Shown one piece after another: positions 53,986 through 63,085 of a stretch of 64,000 nt of DNA (the stretch's first letter is position 1; every line of letters begins with the position of its first letter). The position numbers and the translations under genes are program-made. The notes beneath the pieces are model-generated. The model did no database searches. It saw only the letters and a list, made by a program, of their open reading frames with translations, and was not told the origin of the DNA. Origin of the DNA: CAZADS01 sp964483985 (lineage in GTDB: Bacteria; Pseudomonadota; Alphaproteobacteria; Thalassobaculales; Thalassobaculaceae); the NCBI GenBank assembly GCA_964483985.1, contig CAZADS010000061.1, positions 62,001-126,000 of the forward strand, read 5' to 3'.

Positions 53986-55172
53986 TGGCTGAAAACGATA
54001 CTCTCGACCAGACTTTTGGGCTATATATTCACTGGCCATTCTGTTTATCCAAATGCCCATATTGTGACTTCAATAGTCACGTTGCAGACACCGTAGATCA
54101 CGCACGTTGGCTAAACGCCTTGATCAAAGAACTGCAGTCTCTTGCTGGCCAAACAACAAATCTCAGACTAGAAACTATATTTTTTGGCGGTGGAACACCA
54201 TCGCTGATGGATCCTGGAACAATAGAGACAGTGATAAACAGAGCGAAATCACTCTGGACGCCATCTGAATCCATAGAAATAACAATGGAAGCAAATCCAT
54301 CTACGGTAGAGATTAGCAAGTTTAAAGCGTTTCGCTCTGCAGGAATAAACCGACTTTCGTTGGGCATTCAATCATTAAACGATGATATTTTGAAATTCCT
54401 AGGTCGCGGGCACAATGCCACTGAAGCAATACAAGCATTAAAAATAGCTCACAACTGCTTTGATAGGGTGTCTTTTGATCTTATTTACGCCACACCGAAT
54501 CAAACCATCTTCGATTGGATGTCTGAGCTAGATTTTGCAATTCAAATCTCTGGAGAACATCTTTCCTTATATCAACTCACGATTGAACGGGGGACTCCCT
54601 TTTACTCAATGAGTCAACAGCAGAAGTTTATCATGCCTAATGTTGAGGACTCTGGAAGGTTCTACGAAGCCACCATAGAAAAAATGACCGCTGCCGGAAT
54701 ACCAAATTATGAAATTTCGAATCATGCGCGACCAGGAGCAGAATGCCGACACAATTTAATTTACTGGCGAAATCACGATTACCTTGGAATCGGACCTGGC
54801 GCCCATAGTCGGCTTACTGATACCCAAGGCAAGCGTTGGGCGCTTCGAATGCACCGCAAACCATCAACATGGTTACATATGGTAGAAGATGCCGGCCAAG
54901 CCTTGGCAGAAAAAGTGGCTTTAAGTCAGGATGAACGGCTGGCCGAATTGCTGATGATGGGATTACGATTAACTGAAGGCATCCCCTATATTAAATTAGA
55001 ACAAGCTTTGAAAGAAACGTCATCTCAGATCCTGAATCCTCAAAGGCTTGAACAGCTCATAGCGGAAAAATATATAGCAAACGACAATGTATATTTTCGA
55101 GCAACGCAGGCTGGACGACAAAGATTAAACGGAATACTGCAATTTCTTTTGGGTGATATTAAACTGTACTGA
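53985..55172 (+). CDS. hemW: Radical-SAM heme chaperone HemW (oxygen-independent coproporphyrinogen III oxidase-like)
   Basis: A 395-residue radical-SAM protein. The cluster ligands CLSKCPYC (CX3CX2C, with DFNSH after) are near residue 21, followed by ETIFFGGGTPSLMDP and MEANPST. HemW binds heme and is thought to deliver it to respiratory enzymes; it lacks the extra cysteine of true HemN, so a coproporphyrinogen oxidase role is unlikely. It overlaps rdgB by one base and is convergent with lppC (10-base gap). Confidence 0.94.
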   Translation: MAENDTLDQTFGLYIHWPFCLSKCPYCDFNSHVADTVDHARWLNALIKELQSLAGQTTNLRLETIFFGGGTPSLMDPGTIETVINRAKSLWTPSESIEITMEANPSTVEISKFKAFRSAGINRLSLGIQSLNDDILKFLGRGHNATEAIQALKIAHNCFDRVSFDLIYATPNQTIFDWMSELDFAIQISGEHLSLYQLTIERGTPFYSMSQQQKFIMPNVEDSGRFYEATIEKMTAAGIPNYEISNHARPGAECRHNLIYWRNHDYLGIGPGAHSRLTDTQGKRWALRMHRKPSTWLHMVEDAGQALAEKVALSQDERLAELLMMGLRLTEGIPYIKLEQALKETSSQILNPQRLEQLIAEKYIANDNVYFRATQAGRQRLNGILQFLLGDIKLY

Positions 55173-55182
55173 TGTTTTTAAA

Positions 55183-56658
55183 TCAGAAACCCAGCTGTTC
55201 GAAACGCTCTGGAGCTGTATCAATAACGTCTATACCCCTTTCACCAACTTCAACTATGGCGAACCCTCGTTGGTTACTGCCATTAGAAAGCAATCTCACA
55301 ATTCCATCCACCCCTCTGAAGCCACGAGGATCGGTAAGCGCTTCATCGCTATAGTTAGGCCCGCCATCACCGTAAGTAAGAGCCACACCCAATAGCATCC
55401 CATCATAACCAAGAGTAGCTAACCTGGGAGGCTTGTAACCAAAAGCAGCCTCAAAATTTTTTTCAAAATTAATACGAGATTTAGGTGGTGCGGCAGCATA
55501 CCACGCCCCTAGTAATGCCGGCTCAATCCCCAAACCTCGGTCTTCGTCCCATGAAGCCGTCCCTAAAAAACGGATTCGCATGGGGTCAACATCGTAATAA
55601 GCCATTAATGGTGCTATCCGTCGCAGGTCTGCACCACCTACTGGAAGAAGAACCGCTTCAAAAGGGGGAGCGCCAAGGGTTTCGAGACCAGAAAGCCGGC
55701 TTAATGCATTTTTAGAAATTTCATCCCTTTTCTTTTTTAACACTGATTTTTGTTTTTTTAAGGCTGCTTTCCGAGCATCATACCTAGCAAATTTTCGTAC
55801 CAACGGCGCTAAATCATCAGCTGATGGGTCATAATATGTCTCATTAACTATGAACGCTCTATGCTGGCGAGCCGCAATCATCGCCGCTTCTAATACCAAA
55901 TCACCGAACGGTGATTCGGGTATTAAAGGGGCGATTTTTTGATAATTATTTTTGGATGCATATGCAATTACTCGCGATACCTGCTGCTCTGGGAGAAACC
56001 CAAACACATAAACACCACCGCCAGCGCTTTTCTGATTATTGGAAAAGCTGATAACACGGATATTTGCCTCTGCCGCTACCGGCCGAACCGCTTCAGCAGA
56101 AGGACCAAACAGAGGTCCAATAATTAGTTGCGCACCTTCTTTAGCCGCCAATTGAGCCGCTCGCACAGCACCTTCCACACTTCCTCGAGTGTCGAAGACT
56201 AACAACTCCAAATCTTCATTCGCGCTTTCAAATAAAGCCATTTGAGCTGCATTAAGAAGGGAGTGGCCAAGCCTCGGAGCTCTCCCAGACAGCGGAACTA
56301 AAATCGCTATTTTGCTTTCCTTAATGACGGTGGTCGAAGGTAAGTCGGGTTTAGGGATTATATGAGGCGGTATTAAATCAATGGAGATCGAATTCGCCGA
56401 TTGGTGGACTGTTTTAACATGGGAAGATGCCTTAGGTTTCAAAGGAGTGGTTGGTACTAATTCTGATTTTTTTTCTACAGGGACTGGACCTGATTTATAA
56501 GCTTGATCTACATTGGTGGTCTGGCAACCGCTCACCAAAGCACATATCGCCGGCGCGAAATACACCAAACTAAGCCAAGAAATGACCCTTTTAGGTCTGA
56601 AAACATATGCAATCCAAACGAATGAACCGTAGTTCAAAATCCACCCCCCAAATGCCAC
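55183..56658 (-). CDS. LppC/YraM family penicillin-binding protein activator lipoprotein
   Basis: A 491-residue LppC-like lipoprotein with a periplasmic-binding-protein fold (ILVPLSGRAPRLGHSLLNAAQMALFE near residue 130, KEGAQLIIGPLFGPSAEAVRPVA). Such proteins activate outer-membrane-associated peptidoglycan synthases, though in E. coli LpoA carries an additional N-terminal domain that is absent here. The lipobox is LVSGC, with Cys at residue 45, a long n-region. A TTG at about 56637, preceded by a G-rich run, is a plausible later start. The 5' end overlaps that of divergent rsmI. Confidence 0.88.
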   Translation of the reverse strand: MAFGGWILNYGSFVWIAYVFRPKRVISWLSLVYFAPAICALVSGCQTTNVDQAYKSGPVPVEKKSELVPTTPLKPKASSHVKTVHQSANSISIDLIPPHIIPKPDLPSTTVIKESKIAILVPLSGRAPRLGHSLLNAAQMALFESANEDLELLVFDTRGSVEGAVRAAQLAAKEGAQLIIGPLFGPSAEAVRPVAAEANIRVISFSNNQKSAGGGVYVFGFLPEQQVSRVIAYASKNNYQKIAPLIPESPFGDLVLEAAMIAARQHRAFIVNETYYDPSADDLAPLVRKFARYDARKAALKKQKSVLKKKRDEISKNALSRLSGLETLGAPPFEAVLLPVGGADLRRIAPLMAYYDVDPMRIRFLGTASWDEDRGLGIEPALLGAWYAAAPPKSRINFEKNFEAAFGYKPPRLATLGYDGMLLGVALTYGDGGPNYSDEALTDPRGFRGVDGIVRLLSNGSNQRGFAIVEVGERGIDVIDTAPERFEQLGF

Positions 56659-57590
56659 CGCCGGAAACCGAAATCGATCTTCATAATCGCTTAGATTTAT
56701 TTCAGAAAAAAGGCAGGAGTGGGGCAGAATTTCGACTTGACCCCGGACTGACTCTAGTTGCCACGCCTATTGGGAATTTAGATGATATTTCAATTCGTGC
56801 TTTATGGACTCTCGCAGATGCTCATTTGATTCTTTGTGAGGACACAAGAATTTCTCGGAAATTAATCTCAAAGTACGGAATATCAAATAAACTATCATCT
56901 TACCACGAGCATAATGCAAGACGAGTACGGCCCCACATTCTCAAGAAACTCTCCGATGGTGCACGGGTTGTTCTTATCTGCGACGCTGGGACCCCAACTA
57001 TTTCTGACCCCGGCTTCCGTTTAGTTCAAGAGTGCTTAAATGCGAACATACCCGTCTCGACCACACCTGGGCCAACGGCATTAATCGCTGCTCTGTCTAT
57101 TTCCGGTTTACCCACAGATAAATTTTACTTTGGGGGCTTTTTACCCACAAAACTCAAGGCTAGACGGGATGCCCTTAAAGAAGTTCAAGACTTGAGGGCC
57201 ACGCTTATCTATTATGAATCGTCACGTCGACTAATTGCCGCGCTTCATGATGTAAAATCTATTTTGGGGAACCGCCCCCTAGTGGCAGCAAGAGAATTAA
57301 CAAAAATTCATGAAGAAGTGCATCGTGGCTCCATCCAAAATCTTTTGGATTTTTTCAAAGAGCACGGGCCTCCTCGAGGTGAAGTGGTTTTTTTAGTAGG
57401 GGGCCAAGAAGATCAAGGGAAGTACACAACACCTTCACAACTTGATTCATCTCTCAACCAAGCACTTTTGACTCAAACAGTCCGAGATGCCGCTCGACAA
57501 GTTTCGGAATCAACAGGCGTTAGTCGTGCTATAACTTATAAACGGGCCTTGATTTTACGCAGACAAGGCAAAAATGGTAGTAAATCGTAA
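56607..57590 (+). CDS. rsmI: 16S rRNA (cytidine-2'-O-)-methyltransferase RsmI
   Basis: A 327-residue SAM-dependent methyltransferase of the tetrapyrrole methylase fold, which methylates C1402 of 16S rRNA together with RsmH. It shows LVATPIGNLDDISIRAL, CEDTRISRKLISKYGI, ICDAGTPTISDPGFRLVQ, and a C-terminal basic helix-turn-helix (REVQ...ASTGVSRAITYKRALILRR). The first 40 residues are Pro and Glu-rich and not conserved; ATG 56622 or 56652 would shorten them and reduce overlap with lppC. The usual next gene, yraN, is not found. Confidence 0.95.
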   Translation: MQSKRMNRSSKSTPQMPPPETEIDLHNRLDLFQKKGRSGAEFRLDPGLTLVATPIGNLDDISIRALWTLADAHLILCEDTRISRKLISKYGISNKLSSYHEHNARRVRPHILKKLSDGARVVLICDAGTPTISDPGFRLVQECLNANIPVSTTPGPTALIAALSISGLPTDKFYFGGFLPTKLKARRDALKEVQDLRATLIYYESSRRLIAALHDVKSILGNRPLVAARELTKIHEEVHRGSIQNLLDFFKEHGPPRGEVVFLVGGQEDQGKYTTPSQLDSSLNQALLTQTVRDAARQVSESTGVSRAITYKRALILRRQGKNGSKS

Positions 57591-57699
57591 TAAAATTCGT
57601 TTTGATTCCTTTGTACTAGACTATAAAATTAATGTTGTTTTATGCCAGAATGTTCACTGAAAGCCCATTGGGCTCTAACCTGACCCGATAGGGGGACAC

Positions 57700-58311
57700 A
57701 TGATGGATTTGAGCAGAAGAAATAAAGCAAGATATTTTTTTGGCTATGTAATATTATTTGCAACAATCCCGTGGGTCATTTCATGTAGCCCCGCCGGATT
57801 GGCTGTTGGCACTGGAGCATCGTTAATAACGGCAGCCCAAACAGAAAAAGGTGTCCGATCATCAGCCGAAGACATAGCAATTAGAGCTGAAATTCACCAT
57901 CATTTATTTCAAAAACATGTTAATCTTTTTAGCGCCGTAAATTTATCGGTTCATAAAAGAAGAGTCCTTTTAACCGGCGCAGTAGAAACACCAGACGATC
58001 GCATCGACGCCACAAAACTAGCCTGGCAAGCTGAAGGAGTCCGAGAAGTAATCAACGAAATTCAAGTAAAAAATAAAAGCAGTCTGGTAAACCGAGCCCG
58101 AGATATTCTTATTAATAAACGCCTACAAGCACAACTACTTCTTGATAAAGAAATTCGGTCAATTAATTTTAGTTCTGACGCCGTAAACGGCACTGTTTAT
58201 TTATTTGGAATTGCCCGAAATCAAAAGGAATTAGATAGGGTAATTAACCACGCGCGTAATATCGATTATGTTGTGAATGTGGTAAATTACGTGTCACTAT
58301 CTTCCCGTTGA
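57700..58311 (+). CDS. BON-domain lipoprotein (DolP/OsmY-like)
   Basis: A 203-residue probable lipoprotein. A hydrophobic N-terminus ends at a Cys in WVISCSPAG. Two BON domains follow: about 52-125 (IRAEIHHHLFQ, VNLSVHKRRVLLTGAVETPDDR, VREVINEIQV) and about 126-200. BON domains bind phospholipids and members such as DolP (YraP) keep the outer membrane intact. A hairpin AGCCC-ATT-GGGCT (57662-57674) and a GGGGG ribosome-binding-like run precede the ATG. It overlaps the SirB1-like gene by one base (TGATG). Confidence 0.88.
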   Translation: MMDLSRRNKARYFFGYVILFATIPWVISCSPAGLAVGTGASLITAAQTEKGVRSSAEDIAIRAEIHHHLFQKHVNLFSAVNLSVHKRRVLLTGAVETPDDRIDATKLAWQAEGVREVINEIQVKNKSSLVNRARDILINKRLQAQLLLDKEIRSINFSSDAVNGTVYLFGIARNQKELDRVINHARNIDYVVNVVNYVSLSSR

Positions 58312-59153
58312 TGTCTGATAAATTATCCTCTCCCAGACAGGTAAACGCCGTGTTTCAAAACAACCGTATTAAACTCGGACTTTTAGAACAAGCACTAACC
58401 TATTCCCAAATATCTCGTCCATCTGCTCAAATCGAAGATTACTTAACCTTACTGGACGGAATAACAATCGAGCTCAAAAACAGCTTAAAATCGTTAAATC
58501 CAGGCGCTTCTAGTGCTGATTATGCAGCTTGTTTAGGAAATGTTCTTGCAGAAAAATCTGGATTTACGGGAGATCTTGATAGCTACGACGACCTTCAAAA
58601 CGCCGACCTAATGAGTGTGATTGATAGAAGAAAAGGACTGCCGGTTGCCCTTGGTATTATATACATTCACGTTGGGCGTCAGGTGCAGTGGAAAATGGAG
58701 GGGCTCAATTTTCCCAATCATTTTCTCCTTCAAGCAACAATTCTAAATGAACGCAATATCATAGATCCTTTTAATGGGGGTAGATTACTTTCACAAAAAG
58801 ACTTCCCTGATTTTGTTGAAGATAACATCGGAGATTCAAGGAAATTTGACGTTCGATCAATCGGAACTGTTTCGGACCAGGAAATACTGCTCCGCCTTCA
58901 GAATAATATTAAACTTCGACTTCTGCAAAAAAGCGAGTTTTCGAAGGCCGCCAGCGTGATAGAGCGCATGACAGCATTGGCGCCAGACCAACTCGAACTT
59001 TTAAGAGAAGGCGGAATAGTAAATGCTAAAATCGGAAATTTAAAAAAAGCGACGGAACAGTTACGAAGTTACCTCGATAAAATAAAACCCAATCATCCAG
59101 CATTCCAACAAACTTCAATCTTTTTAGAAAACCTACAAAACCGATTAAATTAG
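58311..59153 (+). CDS. SirB1-like transglutaminase-fold/TPR protein
   Basis: A 280-residue member of the SirB1 family: a transglutaminase-like core (LMSVIDRRKGLPVALGIIYIHVGRQV and GLNFPNHFLLQ) followed by a TPR-like helical end (LQLLREGGIVNAKIGNLKKATEQLRSYLDK). The transglutaminase catalytic Cys is not apparent at the expected position, so enzymatic activity is doubtful. The ATG at 58311 overlaps the BON gene stop (TGATG), a coupled arrangement. The TTG at 58308 also is open. It is thought to be a conserved protein of unclear function in proteobacteria. Confidence 0.85.
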   Translation: MSDKLSSPRQVNAVFQNNRIKLGLLEQALTYSQISRPSAQIEDYLTLLDGITIELKNSLKSLNPGASSADYAACLGNVLAEKSGFTGDLDSYDDLQNADLMSVIDRRKGLPVALGIIYIHVGRQVQWKMEGLNFPNHFLLQATILNERNIIDPFNGGRLLSQKDFPDFVEDNIGDSRKFDVRSIGTVSDQEILLRLQNNIKLRLLQKSEFSKAASVIERMTALAPDQLELLREGGIVNAKIGNLKKATEQLRSYLDKIKPNHPAFQQTSIFLENLQNRLN

Positions 59154-59156
59154 GAA

Positions 59157-59190
59157 AAGCCCTCAGAGATGAGGCTTAGCCAGATTTTTT
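59157..59190 (+). terminator. Weak terminator-like hairpin after the SirB1-like gene
   Basis: AAGCCCTCA pairs with TGAGGCTT across GAGA, with one bulged C, and six T residues follow after seven bases (59185-59190). The spacing to the T-run is longer than ideal, so it may be only partly effective before gshB. Confidence 0.4.
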
Positions 59191-59239
59191 GATTTAAGCG
59201 GCGATTTTAAAAGTGCGGTTGAAGATAGGAGAGAACCAA

Positions 59240-60181
59240 ATGGCATTGATTGTCGCTATCCAGATGGACCCAATAAACACCATAGATATCGAAGGCGACA
59301 GCACGTTTGCGCTTGCAATGGAGGCACAAAAACGTGGGTACTCGCTTTTTCATTATCTTCCTGATCAACTGTCTTTCAAAGACGGTGATATATTTGCAAA
59401 AATGCAACCTTTAACGGTTCGCCATGTTATTGGAGATCACTTTTCATTAGGCGAAACAGAACGCCTCGATCTTCGCCACGACTGTAACGTCGTATTGATG
59501 CGACAAGATCCACCATTTGATATGTCATACATCACAGCGACACATATTCTAGAACATATTCATCCCGAAACTGTTGTAGTTAATGATCCTAGCAACGTTC
59601 GAAATGCTCCTGAAAAATTGCTGGTCACAAAATTCCCAGCTCTTATGCCCGCAACACTAATTACAAAAGACATTGCGGAGATTCAAAAGTTTCGATCTGA
59701 GTATAAAGATATTATTGTAAAGCCACTTTTCGGAAATGGCGGGGCCGGAGTGTTTCACATAAAACCAAATGATGAAAACCTAAACGCGTTAATCGAAATA
59801 TTCCAAACCTTTTATAGAGAACCTATTATAATTCAGAAATATCTTCCTGAAGTTCGTAAAGGTGACAAGCGTGTGATTTTAGTCGACGGCAAAGCTGTTG
59901 GAGCTATAAATAGAGTGCCTGCCAAAGGAGAGGCTAGATCCAATATGCATGTAGGTGGAAGGCCATTAAAAAGCGAAATGACCAAAAGAGATTTGGAAAT
60001 TTGCGAAGAAATTGGACCAACACTCAAGGAAAAAGGGCTTATTTTTGTCGGAATCGATATTATTGGTGAGCACCTAACTGAGATTAATGTAACATCGCCG
60101 ACTGGGATACAGGAGCTTGGGAGATTTGAAAAAATCAACGTTGAAGCTATGATTTGGGACGCTATTGAAATTCGTCTTTAA
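59240..60181 (+). CDS. gshB: Glutathione synthase
   Basis: A 313-residue ATP-grasp ligase that adds glycine to gamma-glutamylcysteine. It has IQMDPINTIDIEGDSTFALAMEA at the start, NDPSNVRNAPEKL, FPALMPATLIT, IIVKPLFGNGGAGVF, and ends ITEINVTSPTGIQELGRF with the acidic metal site. I start at ATG 59240, which follows TAGGAGAG; the ORF to 59213 would use a TTG. It follows the SirB1-like gene and a weak hairpin. Confidence 0.97.
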   Translation: MALIVAIQMDPINTIDIEGDSTFALAMEAQKRGYSLFHYLPDQLSFKDGDIFAKMQPLTVRHVIGDHFSLGETERLDLRHDCNVVLMRQDPPFDMSYITATHILEHIHPETVVVNDPSNVRNAPEKLLVTKFPALMPATLITKDIAEIQKFRSEYKDIIVKPLFGNGGAGVFHIKPNDENLNALIEIFQTFYREPIIIQKYLPEVRKGDKRVILVDGKAVGAINRVPAKGEARSNMHVGGRPLKSEMTKRDLEICEEIGPTLKEKGLIFVGIDIIGEHLTEINVTSPTGIQELGRFEKINVEAMIWDAIEIRL

Positions 60182-60268
60182 CACATTCTTTATCAGAGAT
60201 TATTCCCCTCGCAGCACTTTCAAAAGTTTGTTTTAAAAGAGTCTAAATTTTATAACAAACTGTTATTA

Positions 60269-60628
60269 TTAAGAACCAATCATTCTACCAAGTTTGCGGC
60301 CTCCGAGAACATGCATATGAAGGTGGGGCACTTCCTGTATTCCATTCGAGCCATTATTGCAGATGGTCCGGAATCCTGCGCCATCAATACCTGTAATTTT
60401 AGCTACTTCACCTATTGCTCTAATGAATGCCGCTTGCTCCTCTTCGTTAGCCAGTGCTGCAAATGACGTCATGGTAGAGTAGGGGCCCTTGGGTATCACC
60501 AGAACATGGACCGGCGCTTGAGGATTAATATCATGAAACGCTAACACATGTTCATCTTCATAAACTGTGTCGTTTGGAATTTCTCCACGAAGGATTTTGG
60601 CAAATACATTTTGTTGGTCATAATTCAT
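60269..60628 (-). CDS. HIT family (Hint-like) nucleotide hydrolase
   Basis: A 119-residue histidine-triad protein. The catalytic triad HLHMHVLGGRKLG (His-X-His-X-His) is at about 102-108. Opening segments FAKILRGEIPNDTVYEDEHVLAFHDINPQAPVHVLVIPK are typical of Hint proteins, which hydrolyse AMP-linked phosphoramidates. It overlaps hisE by 4 bases (ATGA), and in many bacteria the HIT gene follows hisE in this way. Confidence 0.95.
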   Translation of the reverse strand: MNYDQQNVFAKILRGEIPNDTVYEDEHVLAFHDINPQAPVHVLVIPKGPYSTMTSFAALANEEEQAAFIRAIGEVAKITGIDGAGFRTICNNGSNGIQEVPHLHMHVLGGRKLGRMIGS

Positions 60629-60969
60629 ACCCCTACCCCCAAATCCTTTTCTCGGTCTCTACGTGCTCTTTTTTCTTCAAGACCCGAAATGGTAGATCTA
60701 TTTTTTAACTCGTTCCATACTTCCTGTGAATCAATCCCGGAGCTAACCCAGAGAACCGTCAAATGATAAATTAAATCAGCGCTTTCCTTTATGAGGTTTT
60801 CTTTGGATCCAATAAGAGCCTCTATTACCGTTTCCAATGCTTCCTCTCCCACTTTTCGAGCAACCTCCCCGGTTCCGCTATCTAAGAGTTGGGCTGTATA
60901 CGACGTAGATGGGTCAGCTTTAATACGAGACACAACTTTTTGATAAAGCTCGTCCACAGTATGAGTCAT
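60625..60969 (-). CDS. hisE: Phosphoribosyl-ATP pyrophosphatase
   Basis: A 114-residue all-helical enzyme of the second histidine step (PR-ATP to PR-AMP). It carries the family metal-binding acidic motif GEEALETVIEAL, followed by a second acidic segment in ESADLIYHLTVLW. HisI is not fused, so it is a stand-alone HisE. It sits after hisF (12-base gap) and overlaps the HIT gene. Confidence 0.95.
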   Translation of the reverse strand: MTHTVDELYQKVVSRIKADPSTSYTAQLLDSGTGEVARKVGEEALETVIEALIGSKENLIKESADLIYHLTVLWVSSGIDSQEVWNELKNRSTISGLEEKRARRDREKDLGVGV

Positions 60970-60981
60970 ATCATATCTCCA

Positions 60982-61758
60982 TTACCTCTCGATTTTAGAG
61001 TATGGTCGGACAGGCAAACCAGCCTCAGCCATTCTTGCTTTCGCATCAGCGATTCTAAATTCGCCAAAATGGAATACCGATGCAGCCAAAACTGCAGATG
61101 CCCCACCCTCACAAATTCCTTCCACAAAATGATCTAATTTACCTACGCCCCCAGAGGCAACTACGGGGATGGAAACCGAATTGGTCACCGCTTGAGTGAG
61201 CAACAAATCAAATCCAAACTTGGTTCCGTCACGATCCATAGAAGTTAGCAGTATCTCTCCTGCCCCTGATGCGGCCATTTTTTTTGCCCAATTCACGGCG
61301 TCAATCCCAGTGGGTTTCCGTCCGCCATGAGTAAACACTTCAAATCCACCATCAAGAGAACGCTTGGCGTCTATAGCCACAACAATACACTGCACTCCGA
61401 ATTTATTGGCTGCCTCTCGCACGAAATCTGGGCGAAGCACCGCCGCAGTATTTATTGAAACTTTATCCGCTCCAGCTAAAAGTAATTTCCGAATATCCTC
61501 AAGATTTCGAACTCCACCTCCAACCGTCAAAGGCATGAAACATTGTTCTGCTGTTCGTGCTACAACGTCGAATAAATTGTCTCGGTTTTCACTACTGGCC
61601 GTTATGTCTAAAAACGTCAGCTCGTCTGCACCCTCAGAGTCATATATTTTTGCCTGTTCTACTGGATCGCCCGCATCGACAAGCTCCAAAAATTGAACTC
61701 CTTTAACAACACGGCCGTTTTTGACATCAAGACACGGGATCACTCGATGCGTAAGCAT
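60982..61758 (-). CDS. hisF: Imidazole glycerol phosphate synthase cyclase subunit HisF
   Basis: A 258-residue TIM barrel that, with HisH, forms imidazole glycerol phosphate and AICAR. It opens MLTHRVIPCLDVKNGRVVKGVQF and shows the catalytic Asp in CLDVK, GGGVRNLEDIRKLL, ADKVSINTAAV, and the second Asp in LLTSMDRDGTKFGFD. It is 9 bases after hisA. Length is normal. Confidence 0.98.
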   Translation of the reverse strand: MLTHRVIPCLDVKNGRVVKGVQFLELVDAGDPVEQAKIYDSEGADELTFLDITASSENRDNLFDVVARTAEQCFMPLTVGGGVRNLEDIRKLLLAGADKVSINTAAVLRPDFVREAANKFGVQCIVVAIDAKRSLDGGFEVFTHGGRKPTGIDAVNWAKKMAASGAGEILLTSMDRDGTKFGFDLLLTQAVTNSVSIPVVASGGVGKLDHFVEGICEGGASAVLAASVFHFGEFRIADAKARMAEAGLPVRPYSKIER

Positions 61759-61767
61759 TATTTGACC

Positions 61768-62502
61768 TCACTCATTATTAGAAGAAAGAAATTTCATGGC
61801 CTCCAAGAGATCTAGGCGTTTATCGTAAATAGCCTTACCACATATAACTCCTGTAACCCCCTTTGGCTCACAAGGAAGTAACGCCTCGAGGTCTGAGATA
61901 GAAGCTACTCCCCCTGATGCAATGATAGGCGTGGAAATTTGCTCGGCCAGCCTACAGGTAGCATTGATATTTAGTCCTTGCAGAGCACCATCTCTACTAA
62001 TATCAGTAAAAATTATTGCGATCACGCCACAATCTTCGAATCGTCGAGCCAGTTCTAAAACCGTACTTTCTGACGTCTCCTGCCAACCGTTAATGGCCGC
62101 CCTTCCATCACGCGCATCTATTCCTACGGCAATTTGTCCGGGAAACAATCGACACGCTTCTCTAACAAGATCTGGATTTTTAAGAGCAGCTGTTCCAAGA
62201 ATTATTCGAGATACGCCGCGCTCAAGCCAATATTCGACGCTTTCTATATTTCGAATTCCGCCGCCTAGTTGAATCGGGGTTTTTATTCGTGATAGTATGG
62301 AATCGACTGCGGGACCGTTAATTGACCTCCCAGTAAAAGCGCCATCTAGATCTACAACGTGAAGCCACTCACACCCCATTTCTGAAAACTGAGCCGCTTG
62401 AGCAGCAGGGTTTCTGTTATACGTGATAGAATCATGCATATTACCCCGAAGAAGTCGAACGCAGGAACCATCCTTTAGATCAATTGCTGGAAATAAAATC
62501 AT
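61768..62502 (-). CDS. hisA: Phosphoribosylformimino-5-aminoimidazole carboxamide ribotide isomerase HisA
   Basis: A 244-residue TIM barrel related to HisF; it performs the Amadori rearrangement before ring closure. It has MILFPAIDLKDGSCVRLLRG, LGGGIRNIESVEYWLERGVSRIILG, and IFTDISRDGALQGLN with the catalytic Asp. Its ATG overlaps the GNAT stop by 4 bases. HisA and HisF share the gene-duplicated half-barrel pattern. Confidence 0.97.
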   Translation of the reverse strand: MILFPAIDLKDGSCVRLLRGNMHDSITYNRNPAAQAAQFSEMGCEWLHVVDLDGAFTGRSINGPAVDSILSRIKTPIQLGGGIRNIESVEYWLERGVSRIILGTAALKNPDLVREACRLFPGQIAVGIDARDGRAAINGWQETSESTVLELARRFEDCGVIAIIFTDISRDGALQGLNINATCRLAEQISTPIIASGGVASISDLEALLPCEPKGVTGVICGKAIYDKRLDLLEAMKFLSSNNE

Positions 62503-63074
62503 GAACTCCGTCCCGAATTTTCAACGCTTTGTTCAAGCACTTTATAATAAAAACAACCTGTAACGTTGCGTCCGCCAACTCGGGCATAGTAGGGGTGTTC
62601 CCCAAATTGAATATAACCTAATCGCTCAAAGAGTTTTATTGCGGCAACCTGAGTTTCCCGCACATCAAGATTTAAAATTTGAAATCCTTCTTCTTTAGCA
62701 TGTAACTCCGCGGCTTCTATTAACTTAGCTGAAAGTCCATGGCCTCGGGCCCACGGAGCTACAAAGTACGTTGTCAGATTACAAGCAAAGCCTTGAGCCT
62801 CGTTATTTCGGGCAGGCCGGAAAATTTGACATGATCCAGCGATTACGCCGTCCAGCCTCCCAACCATTAGATCTCTTTCAGGAATTAGAACCACTCCTCG
62901 CCAATATGCCTCTAAAACATCTCGAGGGGGCGGGCTCAACCAACCAAAACCACCCCCGTCCCGTATTGCCGCTTCCGCAGCATCACATAAATCGTTTAAA
63001 TCAGATGTTCCTAGAATTTCCAGTAATTCTAATTCGATTGATGGAGCATCGAATGTTTCATTATCCGGGCTCAT
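62499..63074 (-). CDS. GNAT family N-acetyltransferase within the his operon
   Basis: A 191-residue GNAT protein. Acetyl-CoA-binding features are VAPWARGHGLSAKLIEAAELHAKEEGF (the R/Q-G-X-G/A-type loop near residue 115) and a typical hydrophobic beta strand with LFERLGYIQFGEHPYYARV. Substrate unknown. It lies between hisH and hisA, 11 bases after hisH and overlapping hisA by 4 bases. That makes it a coupled member of the his transcript, which is not its usual position. Confidence 0.88.
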   Translation of the reverse strand: MSPDNETFDAPSIELELLEILGTSDLNDLCDAAEAAIRDGGGFGWLSPPPRDVLEAYWRGVVLIPERDLMVGRLDGVIAGSCQIFRPARNNEAQGFACNLTTYFVAPWARGHGLSAKLIEAAELHAKEEGFQILNLDVRETQVAAIKLFERLGYIQFGEHPYYARVGGRNVTGCFYYKVLEQSVENSGRSS

Positions 63075-63085
63075 AATTCATTCCT

